Shown in pieces: positions 48,800-60,859 of a stretch of DNA of 64,000 nt. The DNA comes from Pterois miles. Lineage: Eukaryota; Chordata; Actinopteri; Perciformes; Scorpaenidae. The translations under genes were made by a program, and so were the position numbers. The notes under the pieces are model-generated. The model saw only the letters and a program-made list of their open reading frames with translations. It made no database searches and was not told the DNA's origin. The stretch lies in assembly GCA_947000775.1 (NCBI GenBank), contig CAMQGK010000559.1, positions 1,544,001-1,608,000 on the forward strand, given 5' to 3'. How positions within the stretch are numbered: position 1 is the first letter of the stretch; the number at the start of each line of letters is the position of its first letter.

Positions 48800-50295
48800 C
48801 TGGTGGACTCACGGAGTGGGCAGAGGTGATGGCCACATTTTAAAAAAGAAATGCTGCAAATTGCCCTCTTGGATGCCCCAATGATAGATAATGTATGATA
48901 AAGTGCCCCCTAGGATGCACTTCTAATATGGTTAAGGGTCATCTTGGATGCCCTTAAAAGGAGAAAAACATGATCCGGTGCTATACAGGCTGCCCTGCAT
49001 GCTAGAAAACTTTAGGGCTGCTGTCCTTTATTTATTTTTTTGCCCCTGCCCTTCTAACAGCCTGAGTTTGCCACTGAAGGTACTCGCTTTACCCAGTAAG
49101 TTACCAGAGGGCTCCCTGTCTGATGAATTTCACTCTACTTTTAACTCTGTTTTAGACTCCAAAGGAAAATATCTTGGTCTTTAACTTTCATTACTAGCTA
49201 ACTGCACATTTTTGGACATTTGGAACCCAGCAGGTAGCGTACAGTCTATCTGTTGTTGTTTTTTTACAAAAACAGGGGTCGTATATTGCTGCTGGAAATG
49301 GGGTTGATGAGCATGCTAAGAACACAATAAACTAGCAGCAAAAAAGACAACAAGCTTTAAGGTGGTAAAAAGTTGTGTAGAGCTGCAGAGTTGGATCATG
49401 ATAACTGAGTTCATCACTGCAAGGGACCTCTGACTCATTGTTAATGTAAAAATCATCATTTGTACAGTTTTAATTTAATGAACATGAAATCATTGTTATT
49501 TTCACACAGTGTGTCCCATCATCAGCCCCGAGGAAGCAATAATTTGCAGGGGGTGTTTAGTAATCTGGCATACAGCGACAACGCTGGAGTCAGGTCAGAT
49601 GATTTAACCCTGATAAATGTCTCCATTTCTTTCTAATGGCTATTATTGATTCTACATTTAAAAAAGGAAAACAATGGCTAATGTTGAAGGAAATGTTGTT
49701 ATTCCATGACAGAGAAAGCATTGCTGAAGATGTAACTGGAGTCAGACAGGGTGTGGGTGAGAGGTCCAGCGATGTGTCACAAAGGTAAAGTGTGGTGTCT
49801 CACTAATGTTTTAAACAAATGAAATAAACAGACATGCATGCAGGGTTGTTTTTGTTCCACTGTCATATTCCTAGAACGTCTCTGGTGGAGAGGAGACGCA
49901 GTGATATAAGGGACTTCCTTTCAATGCCAGGAATGTGGGCCATTGTGTTGATCAGCTCCAGAGGATTTATGAACATGCAGACGGCGTGGTGTGTCTGCGG
50001 GCTGTTTAAACAAGATATTAATCAGTGGTAAAAGGAACAATGCGTTGAATGGAAAAAGGATACGAGTGTTAACCCCAAACTAGACGAAACCCTTCTGTTC
50101 CATCATAACACAGACAGCCCTTTATACATTTAAACAATGAAAATGGGAATACCTGAGTGGCACAGCGAGCCACAAAGTATGCCACTTTTCACAAACCAGT
50201 GGGCATTCAGTTAGTTTAAAAGCAGCAGGGTATCAACACCTTTGCTGACACAAAATGTGACGAGTGATAGGAACATTTTTGTCTGACAAATGTGC
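48800..50295. other. Intergenic, no gene recognised
   Basis: No coding exon or clear repeat. Short phrases containing 'ggatgccc/ggatgcac' recur loosely near 48870-48950. Confidence 0.5.
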
Positions 50296-50303
50296 GTATT
50301 TTA

Positions 50304-51165
50304 GGGCCCGACCACCGACAGCATTGGGCAGTGAAGGCCTTATTGAAACTGGAGGAATTTTAATTGCCGTACATGTATATGCAGTAATTACTCAGGGAGA
50401 CACACAAAAAAGCCTCTTGGTGATTTACCCAAATCCAACAGGAAGTCAGCCATTTTGAATTGACTGTCATTTTCACCCATTTTTAGCATGTTACAGGCCA
50501 CATACTTACAAACACATTCAGAATTACATAGCATATAACAAACTCCTAGAGAATTCATCTGATTGACTTATCGATATTTGTTCAGTACCATCTAAAGACC
50601 GTTGCGATCAAAACATATGAAATGTTTCCGTCTTTATGCAACAAGAAGCTCCTTTTGCCATAAAGCATGAAGTTGTTGTAACTTCATTGTGCCTTGTCAC
50701 TTCCCATCCATGATAAGGGTCCAGGCCTGGGGACATTTACATGGCAGTATATACTCGTAGTCGTGCCCCTAAACTTTAGCCCCGCCCTCTTCCATAACTC
50801 CCAAACTGTTTGTCGTAGACTCTCATGGAAGGCATCGTTGCACTCAGCAGATAGTTCCTGTTTCATTGCTCATTGAACGAGGCTGGGACACAGCTCATGA
50901 GCGATGGGGTATAACACACGCAGCGTAACTGGAGTTGCGATCGTGCGTTGCTATTGGCTCAGTTTCGGCGAGTATAGTCTGTTCGTGTGTTGTACCCCAA
51001 TAATATGACATCTCCTCTCTTCACCCTACTTGTGTCATTGGTGTGGGTTATCCACGCCCCCCACACTCCCGCCCTCTTGCATAACTCATGAGCTGTTTAT
51101 CGCAGGCTTTTGCGAGAATCATCAGCCATCATTTCACTCGGCGGAGTCCCTGTTTTATTGTGTCC
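50304..51165 (+). repeat. Compound repeat with two diverged tandem segments
   Basis: It starts gggcccgaccaccgacag, a repeat start I recognise in fish genomes. Segments 50765-50870 and 51055-51162 are diverged copies: 'cccgccctcttccataactc' against 'cccgccctcttgcataactc', then 'tgtttgtcgtagactctc' against 'tgtttatcgcaggctttt', then 'cctgttt.att'. No coding capacity. Confidence 0.55.
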
Positions 51166-51169
51166 TCTC

Positions 51170-53560
51170 GCTACCCCCGACATGTTAATTTAAATGTGAA
51201 GTCACATTCTTTTAAATCGCTTCAAATCATTTTTCTCTTGATCTATAACATGTCTTGTCTTGACTCATAGACAGCACTTATAGGGTGTTGTGCGGCTTGT
51301 GTCTGGCAGCAAGATCCCACTCTGCTTGTTGCATTAATCACATAAAAATATCTCATCCACCCTGTCTCCTTCATGCTGAGTATGTGTCCTGATCTTACAG
51401 GGTCTTTCTATTATTCTGGTCCAGGGAGAGGCTCCAGTCATTTTGTGGCCTATAGTTCCTGCTATTGTTCTTTATCTGCTTCGTGGGATGCTTGTCCCGA
51501 CCCCCCAGAGCATGCTACTTTGGAAATGACCTTTTTCTATGAGGCAGACTGTTGGCAGTGTGTCCCTGTCTCCTTTCCTCTCCCATCCCTTTCCGCTCAC
51601 TGCTCCTCTCCATCCATTAGTGCCTCTCTCTTGTGCTGTCCAGGTATTTACATTGTTTGACTTCATGAACCATGTCTCTCTGAAGAATTCTTCCTGTCGG
51701 CTCATGAATTTGTTGTAATTTGTCACTCACGCCATACAAAGTTTCTGTAGGGGTTAAGAGCCGAGCACAACACAGGGATTTGTCTAACGACCCTTTGATG
51801 TGTCTTGAAAAGTGAATATTTTATGGCAGCTTGTCGGGCTCTATTATTCAGGCAATACAATAATCAAACAAATATTGCATTGTTTAGCCAATATCAAACA
51901 CTTTTTTCTCTCTTTTTCTTGACTGTACCTGTTATTAGCCATGTCTTGATTTCCCAAGGCGACACACTAAAAGCTAATTACTTTTTGTCAACAGGCTGTG
52001 GAGATTTTCTCTCCCTGGCTTATTCTTATTTCTTGTAAAGTGTGAAAGCTTTCAGTTTTTCTTTCCCTTTTAAAACAGTTTTATTTTACTTTGCGTGACT
52101 GCAGTCCGTTTCAGTGAGTTGCTGATTTCCTGGTAATGAATGTCTCCTGACCTCCACCACACCTACACTGGTCATGTCCACTCATCAGACATCTGGGTCA
52201 TGCATCTCCTGGGCGGGTAAGGCAGGGCTCCCCAGGGAACTGTGTCCGAGTGTGTGCTCATGAAGCATCCTCCACAATTAAGTTTTATGTTCTCATTAAG
52301 GTAACAACAAAGATGATGACTAAAGGATGTCATGTATTTTAACCTGGGCTAATAAACTCATGATCATCATTTCCATCTGATTAAACGGAGGGTGGATTAT
52401 AAACAGTAACTGTTTGGTGCGCTGCTGGTGAAGGAGGTGCACTTGATAGAGCACAATCTCTTCTGCTCTGAAAAATACATCAAATCCTGCCCCCTTTTTA
52501 TATGTATATTGATTTTATCAATAAACTTTAACACATTTAACGTAAATATTCCAAATTTCCTTCTCAGTGTTCATCATACAAAACAAGAACAATTCAATCA
52601 CAATAAAACAACACAAATCAAACAACCAGCTTATCTTGTACACTGTTTCTCTGCCAGTTCCCCTCTCTGATCATCCATCTCACAGCCATTAAGTATTCTA
52701 TTTAAAAAAAAAAAAACATGTCTAAACTTTTTAAATGTTCCATTAAACATATTAACCATTGCAAACATACCAAAACAGACAATTAAAATTGTCTCTTGTC
52801 TGAAGAGAACAAAAGGTGAGACCCGGATTCCTATCTGACCTTCCTTTCCTTGCTGATAGACACTGTCCTGTCTGTCAGGATACGCTGCTATACTTAAAAA
52901 AAAAAAAAAAAAAAACACACACACACACTCACAAAATCACTTGTGTTTAGTCTTGTGTGGTATTTCTGTCTAACAAGATATAATATATTCTCGACTCTCC
53001 TTCAAGGTAGAAAAGAGGCATGTGGTGTTATTCTTTGTATAAAAGCTGGCATCATGCAGTATAGCAGTTTTTTTAATCACTTCCAGAGTTACAATTAGAT
53101 TTACTAAACTGTGTAGGCGAGTGGTATTGACCCACAGAGCGGGCCTGGGTTATGGGATGTGTCACTTCCCAGCCCATGCCAAAGCATTGTGCAGCTCAAG
53201 TACACAGCGGCGACACAGCCTTGAACCACATTGTGAGAGCTGCTGCTGCATTGTCTGCTTCACCTTAACACTTCTGTCAACACTAGATTCACTTTCAGCC
53301 TTAGAGCACTTATACACACATAGCGAAGAAACAGCATTTCCCTGTGTTGTCATTCAAAGCCCTCGGGCAACACCCTACTGTAAATTCCTCATAACTGGTT
53401 TATGTACACTAGCGGAGAATAATTAGTCCCAGATGTAAAATAGTGGGCTACAAAATAGAAGAAAGATCTGCATCTAAAAGCGATGTGCCGATGCATGTGT
53501 GTGAATTTCTGCATAGTTTTTATGCAGTTGTAAAGATTGTAAAGGTACAGTTTTTGAATT
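51170..53560. other. Intergenic, no gene recognised
   Basis: Ordinary non-coding sequence with A-runs at about 52700-52713 and 52896-52915. The 95-101-codon frames (51373-51660, 53121-53426) lack similarity to known families. Confidence 0.5.
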
Positions 53561-53566
53561 ATCTGT

Positions 53567-54019
53567 CATTCTGAGAGACTGGGTCGGGACCCACAGGTGG
53601 GTCGCAGGAGGTTTTATCAGGATCACCAAATAAAGTTGCAGAATTTCTTCCAAATCTTTAACATTTACTTCTGCAGCACACCTTTGTGCCAAATGAGGAG
53701 GCCTGAATGTTCACATTGTGTGAACATATAGTGACTCTAATATGACAGGCTAGTATACATTCTGTTTGTTTTACTGATGAGATGAAATAAAAATGATAGC
53801 ATGTTAACTCTAACTGCCTAAATGCATTTATTTGATTTATCAAATGGATCACATTGACATGACTGGTTTACCTATTCAAGATAATAAAAGGTGATGTGGA
53901 AATGACAGTGACAATAGGAATGTTAATTTATGAGCAAATTCTATTTATACACTATTGGGTCGAGATTGCTTGTGATTTTTAAAAAGTGGATCCCGAGGAG
54001 AAACGACTGGGAAACACTG
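53567..54019. repeat. MITE-like element
   Basis: The left part, gggtcgggacccacaggtgg, and the right part, 'aaaaagtggatcccgaggagaaacg' ending actgggaaacactg, are recognisable as the two ends of a common teleost non-autonomous element. The left terminus is decayed and no target duplication is evident. Confidence 0.5.
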
Positions 54020-54350
54020 AGCTAAATCATAAGCACAAGTTTAAACTTGTGATTGATCACCTGCACCCAGAATGCATCTGTGAAACACCTGTAACCAATT
54101 AGATCTCTTAGCAATCAGCCTCAACACTATACACAGAATTCAGACTCGCTCTTTGGTGTGCACAACAATGGAGGCCAATTTTGGAGAGAAAGTTAGAGGA
54201 AGTGGTACTATGATTGTGATTTAACACATTTGTTAGCCCATTGCATTTGTGTTTATTTAAAGCATGCACTGAATTTAAATGACTCTAGAAGATAATAGTG
54301 TTTTATAGTTAGTGCATCAGTGTGCAGTTGGCATGTGGGAAGAGCTGTTT

Positions 54351-54624
54351 ACACTGAACAAAAATATAAACGCAGCACTTTGGTTTTTGCTCCCATTTTT
54401 TATGTGCTGAAGTCAAACATCTATGAATGAGATGAATGAGTATTTAGATTAGATCCTGATGGGCAAAGATGGCACATTAGCAGCCTCTGCCATCAGTGTA
54501 TGAATGTGTGTGTGGGTGAATAGGTGAATGTGACATGTAGTGGAAAGCGCTTTGAGTGGTCAGGAGACTAGAAAAGCGCTATATAAATGCAAGTCTATTT
54601 ACCATTTATATTTTTGTTGAGTAT
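54351..54624. mobile_element. Tc1/mariner-like ends enclosing another repeat
   Basis: The left terminus acactgaacaaaaatataaa and the right terminus tatatttttgttgagtat are inverted copies with TA at both edges, as in Tc1/mariner elements. Between them, 54478-54603 (agcagcctctgccatcagtg, then 'aaagcgctttgagtgg' and 'aaagcgctatataaatgcaa') is an unrelated common fish repeat. It appears to have replaced or been inserted into the interior. Confidence 0.6.
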
Positions 54625-54629
54625 ATTTT

Positions 54630-57625
54630 GATGTTTGTGTGTAAAGTTGTGATGCAAAAAAATATTTAAATAGTTTAAATAGTTTTGAATGAAGTGTTTG
54701 ATTTTTCAAGAGAGGCAAGATAGTTTGTTTACTTTTATATTTGCTTTAAGTTTTTGAGAGTTTCGACAAAGAGGGCCCCAGTTTCAGAAACTGTTTTATA
54801 TTGAGACTGTGAACCACAGTGGTGGGGGTTGAGCCACTGTAATGACTCCAGTGTTTGGTCTTGTGCGTGAGACTCTAGATGGAGTGGGTGCTTGAGAACC
54901 ACCGGTGCAGCCAGGTTCACCTCACACAGAGTTCAGGGCAGGTATATTGTGCTCATTGCCCCAAAAATGTTGACTTGACAACTTTTAGTAGTTTGAATTT
55001 CACCAACACAGTGATCCTGTTCTGTTTCCCGCATATTAAAAGAGGTGATGTTAGGTGCTGTTCCCAGGTTTTGGAGCATGTGTTGAGTAATCCAGGAAGT
55101 TTTCTGTGAAGTGCGTATAAAGGTTTTAGACCAGTGACATCACTGAAAATGTCCAAAATACAGTTCAGAACTTAAAATAAAAACAAAAATGTCCCATCTA
55201 TCATTTTCCTACAGTTACACAATCATATTCACTGTCCTCTGTCCAGTTACACCACTAAAACAGGTTGTTTTGTGTGCAGGACAGCCAGATGAAGCTTTGT
55301 GAAATGAACCCTTTAGCGAACCAATTTGCTGGAAAGCTTTACTAATCACTAATTAAACCAGCAGCTAACCAGCAGCTAACCAGCAACTAACAGTAACACA
55401 CAGTTACAACAAAGGATAAGGAGCAGATCCTCAGAAAGAGAAGCAACTGGAGCACAGACACATTTATAGTCACCCTAGAACAGGTGGAAATCATTGGATA
55501 ATTGGATGATTGAAATGTGGGAGTTGTCATTTAATGTCCCCCTACTGATCCACTATCCAATAGATTTGAAAACTGGTTTGACCATTTATCCAATGAGAAT
55601 TGTCCATCTGTTCTGGTTGACTACATATAGTATGTGTTTGCCTTCTGATTTTGTCTGCTCTGACTCTCATGGAGACACAGTGGTGTGGAGACGTTAGACT
55701 GTTTGCACAGTTAAAGGTTTTAAATAAAAGCAGCAAATCTATCAGTGTACACCAGTATTTTCTCCTGTGAAGGTTTGCTGTCCTTGAGCTGAAAGCTACC
55801 TGATTCAACTGCATGCTTGTCATTGGCTAACTACATTTCAGACTTTTGTGGGGTTAAAGGTTATGTTAGAGAAAATACTCCTCTGGACTGGCACATACAT
55901 TTCCTTTATGGAAGACAATTAGTTTAACTCAAGTTGAATAAAGCATCTCAACCACACACCAGATATTTACAGAAGAGAATGAATGAATGAAAACTTGTAT
56001 TCCCCTTAGGGGAACTGGCTTCACACAAAGGGGATTGAACACTATCAAAACATCAACAACCATGACAGCACATAATATATCTACAGACTGAGCATCATGA
56101 ACACATCTTAAAAAACAGGATTTGGGAAATCAAACTGAAATTGGTTATGGAAGGGGATATTCCTGTGTACGTAATCCTTGAAAAACACTCACCTTTCATT
56201 GATGATCTGATGAAGATCTTAGGATCAAAAATAATTCTTAATCACAAGTAAGCTGGTCTGGAAGAAGCAAAACATTGTTTTGCAATACGTTTTATTGCAA
56301 GCAAAGAAAAGCATGCAAAGCACAAAAAGAAAAGTAGTGCATAAAAACAGTAGTCACAGTGCAGAGCAGTTCTCTGTTGGGGCTGTGATCACATACATTT
56401 ACAGTTTCCCTTTCATCACTAATGCCATTCAGTAATATTCCACATCTCATCCTGAGAGCTCTACATAGAGCAGTTCACAGGACTGCTGCATCACCAGACA
56501 CCCTCTACAGCACGTACCAGGCTGAAAGCAGCAGGGTGGAGGGCGGGCAGACGTAGTCACTGCCCAGACCACCTTCCTGCCACACCGTGCCAAAAGAGAA
56601 GCAAGAAAGAGGGACTTTGTATTGCATTGTGCTAGAATTAAGAACCAGTGCATAACATTGTATAAATGCATTGTGGATGCATTAGGTCTTTATTGTTTTT
56701 TTTTACTTCTGAGGCCTACATCTCCTTGTCTTAGGCCATAAAATTTAAACCACCAAACCAGAGTAGCCACATCTTTGATGACCAGAAAGGAAGTTGAAAG
56801 CTGGATGTATAAGGCCATGCGTGTCACATTCATAATACAATGGGGAAAAATGGCCAGATCATACTGTCACTGATGACGCTGAACAATGTGTGCAACAATG
56901 ATTCTGCTCAGAAATGGTTGCAGTGTACAATGTCTGGTATGCCAATGAGATCAGCTTCTATAATCTATTATGCCACTCCCAGGAGCCTTTTTTATTATTT
57001 TGCATTCTCCTCTTACCTCTCCATCACCTTTCCCTTGCTCCCATCCATACTTCTTCAGCATCAAAGAGCACCTGTGGCACCGGCTGGGTGGCCACTAGCT
57101 CCTCATTTCCTCTTATGCTCTCCCGCCATTCAGCGGTGGCGTGCTTCGTCAGAACTGAGCAGACCCCAGGGAGTCCACCAGAAGCCTGCGCTCGGCGCTC
57201 ACCGCCGCTTCCTGCTCATTTAAGAGAGCCCTCAGAATGGAGCACTATTGTCCTGGCTGTTATCTGATGGCCCCACTCAACAGGCAGACAAAGCCAAGAG
57301 CCTGGGGGCTCCCCCACCACCACCACAACCACCACCACCTCACTGAGGTTCATGTCAATAGCTTAAGAAAGGAGCTCTGCAAACACTGATAGATGCATAA
57401 AAGCACTACACATTTTCCAAGCATTTAAAGGGAATACATAGACCACACAGACATAATCAGGTATCAGTGATGTGGAGGAACCTGATCTATGCAAGCCAAG
57501 GTATACCTATATACATCATACTGACAAGGCCTCATCAGCTAAGTGTGACTGATGGAGCAGCAATACAACAGTAACATACCAGTGAAAGAGTTTGACTCAG
57601 TTAGAACTAGAGTATAAAACAGCAA
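54630..57625. other. Intergenic, no gene recognised
   Basis: No credible coding exon. Contains a short (GAAT)n at about 55978-55991 and 'aaccagcagctaaccagca' short duplications near 55358-55386. The 117-127-codon overlapping frames at 56840-57267 lack recognisable domains. Confidence 0.45.
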
Positions 57626-57631
57626 ACAGTA

Positions 57632-58025
57632 AAGGTACAGTGTGTAGGATTTCGCGACATCTAGTGGTGTGGTTGCAAATTGCAACCAGTTGAGTATCCC
57701 TCCGCTCACTCCTCCCTTTCCTTGACTACAGTGACGTTAGCCACCGAGTGTAAAACCATAGTAACACTACTTTAGGAGCAACAGAAATCAGACAGTGGCT
57801 GGCTATACCATGGTTTTCCACTCTGCAGCTCTTACCTCAGTTTCGCAAGCATGTCGGAGAACTATGGTGGCCTTCAGGTGACGTAAAACGGGAAAGTCTC
57901 ACTCTGGAGCCAGTGTTTGGTTTGTCCATTCTGGGCTACTATAGCACCATGGTGGAGCAACATGACAGACTCATGAAGAGGATCTGCTCCCTATGTAGAT
58001 CTGAAGGGCTCACTCAAACAAAATT
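57632..58025 (+). repeat. Interspersed repeat family D, copy 1
   Basis: Starts with a tacagtgtgtaggattt terminus and continues 'cgacatctagtggtgtggttgca'. Its reverse complement makes up the right half of 60258-60855. It is a known type of percomorph non-autonomous element. Confidence 0.7.
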
Positions 58026-58029
58026 GTTA

Positions 58030-60250
58030 TGTTTTGTTATGTAGGTAGAGGTTGGCAGTAAAAAACTGTCAACAAAAGTACAAAACTGTCAACAATTTTT
58101 TAAATAATCTTCAAATTTGGTTGAAAACATTGTTGTCAAGCATTGTATCCAGGTACATATAATTTACACAAGTCCCAACACTAACAGCAGTTTGAGGTTG
58201 TGGTTTTAGTCACAGATACATCAGGGATTGGTCTTGATGTAGTTTGTCTCTAATTCTGACTGAATCCTAGCCAAACTCCTTGTTCTCAGATTTAAATTTG
58301 ACAGATGTTTTGTGTAAATAATGAATGAGAAGGAACATAGGACACATTGCCTGCAAGGAGATAGTGGGTGAGTGACGCTTAAAGGACACTGTCCGCCAAC
58401 CTGCCAAATCTAACAAAAAAAAAATCTTAAATTCATTCACTGACATCAAAGTCACTATTAAAATCTGCAGTTTATTTTCAAGGAAACATTTCTGAATTGT
58501 ATTAAAAGTAGATTACATTTCTTGAAACATCAGCCGTGTATGAATCAACAGATCGTTGAGGTCATTTAGCTCAGTGGGTTCAGGTTGTCATGAAACACTG
58601 GAAACAAAACTCCAACTACATAACTGGATATTATAGCCACAGGCTTTATAGTTTATAGAGGGGCAATAGGTGGGAGCTTCATCAAGAGATTTCCTAAAAA
58701 ATACACTGGAAATACTATGGAGCAGTTCTGAAGACCTGCTGTCAAGTCAATTTTATGTCTTTAGCCCAAAACCACAAATTCAAGTGAAAGGGTTTCACTA
58801 TCTGTACAGCATATGACACCCTCCATCCGTATAACCTGGATTTTGGAAAAGGAAAAACTACCAGAAAAAAGTGCACCCATGTGCCTGAACTGTATCATCA
58901 GTGTCAGCAAGGCTTAGACAAAATGTATTAATTTTTGTCAACCAAATGGTTAATAGAGTTCAGTTCAATGTGACTCCTTTTATAAACCACCCCATGATAT
59001 AATCATGGCCTGTCCAGGGTGTAGGCTGCCTCTCCATGGTTTGTTATTTTTCTTTACATAAAAAAACAAATCTGCTGACTTGGTCAGTGTGTTGATTTAT
59101 ATCATGTCATTTGTCTACTAAAGAGGTACAGACCGGTCCTTGAAATAGGGCCTTGACCTCCTGTTCTTGCTACTGTTTCAACAATGTGTTTTATATAAAT
59201 TTACAGATCGGGCATTGTGTGCAAGTGGTCTATTTATTGAACAATACATGTCTAAATTTTGCAACAATGCTCAAGACAAAAATAGAGAAACAGGAGAAAA
59301 GCTGATGCACATGTGGTGACAGCATGTAGTAGATACAATATGAGAGCAGTGTCCTCTTGTGGAGAGAGACTGTAAAGCAAATGCACCACAGCTTGTTCGT
59401 CTAAATTCAGAAGCAGCTTTGTCTCATTTAGCAGGTTTTTTTTTTTTTTGTTTTGCTCTTCCATTTTCTGCCCCCACACACAGCGAGAGAGAGAGGGAGG
59501 CGAGGGGGTTTCCTATAGAGACACCATTGTGTGAGCTGTATCAAAGGGAGATTTGTTAAAGGAGCTCTGGTGTGCCGTGATATCACCCACATCAGTCAGG
59601 GATGGGGGGCTGGACTCACTACCTGCTCCAGTTTCACAGACCTGACGGGAGAAACTGTAACAGCAGAGGCGAAGGTATCAAAAGCAGCAGGAGTCACATT
59701 TAAGATGACTTTAAGCAACTAATAGTTCGATCCCTCCTTCTTTAAAATTAAAATGAGAAACTGTAAATATTTCCCCTCTGTAGAAATGTCATACTGTAAC
59801 AGGAAGTCCTCAGTATCTGTCAGTTACTTGTGTTGCCTCCTCAACAGCCCTCTCTGGCGGAGAGGCAATGAACTGTGTGCTGCCTCACCATCTGTGGTAA
59901 AACACAGTATATTTACAATTCGGGTGCAACAATAATAGTGAGGTTTGTGAATGAAATCCCTCTGAATCTGTTGATGTAGTTGACTAAATTCAAATTACAC
60001 ATGTGCAAAGTGAAGCAATAATATTTTCCTTGAGTTACACAACATTTTAATATACTACAGCAGAGGTGACAAAACTATTCATCACAATGTCAGAGTGCTG
60101 CAATATTAACTCATAATATTAAAATATTTGTTATTTCAGCATTAACAGAACAGAACTACAATATGTTGGTGTTTGCCAGCAGAGATTATGAACAGCATGA
60201 GTGTATAAAGGGACAATATTAACCTCTCCAGAAACTAACGATCTAATACT
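58030..60250. other. Intergenic with one degenerate repeat
   Basis: The stretch 58741-58870 (gtcaagtcaattttatgtct ... 'cagcatatgacaccctccatcc') resembles a decayed fish SINE-like repeat. Elsewhere nothing is recognised. Confidence 0.4.
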
Positions 60251-60257
60251 GGGTAAA

Positions 60258-60855
60258 TTTAAAGGACCAGTGTGCAACATTTCAATATGTTTTCATCCCA
60301 ACTCATTACATACCACTGCTTTGTCACATCCCATGGCGCCACTTTAGGATTAGGCAACAAACCCAATATAGTTAGGTTTGTACAGTGAAAATGGAAGGGG
60401 GGGTCACGACCGATCAGCTGATGGCACAGGACACGACCAGCGGTCTCCTGGATGAAAGCCTTGTGTGTGTTGGGACCATCTACCTCCTCCTCCCTTAGTG
60501 TGTCGGTACAGAGTCCACCACGTTTCTACAGTAGCCCAGAATGGACTAACCAAACACTCTCTCTAGAGAGAGTCTTTTGCATTTTTACGTTACCTGAAGG
60601 CCACCGTAGCTGTCCAGCACGCTTGCGAAACCGTGTTAGCGCCAGTCACCCTCTGATATTCCACTACTCCTAAAGTAGTGTTATTATGGTGAGGATGGCC
60701 TCTGAGCGAGGTGAACGGCAGTACCACGGTTTTGCACTCCTCGGCAGCTTATGTTACCACTGTCTTGGAAAGGGAGGAGCGAGTGGAGGGGTATTCAGTT
60801 GGTTGCATCTACAACCACACCACTAGATGCCGTTAAATCCTACACTCTGTAGCTT
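60258..60855 (-). repeat. Interspersed repeat family D, copy 2 (longer, two-part)
   Basis: The left part matches 42893-43105 and the right part (about 60520-60855) is the reverse complement of 57632-58025. The ends aggaccagtgtgcaacattt and, reading inwards from the right, 'gctacagagtgtaggattt' look like imperfect inverted termini. This copy may therefore be a near full-length element of about 600 bp. Confidence 0.6.
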
Positions 60856-60859
60856 ATTT

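Noticed and set aside
56840..57267. Two overlapping frames of 117-127 codons
   Set aside because: Low-complexity Leu/Ser/Pro-rich translations with no domain, and frames shifted against each other.
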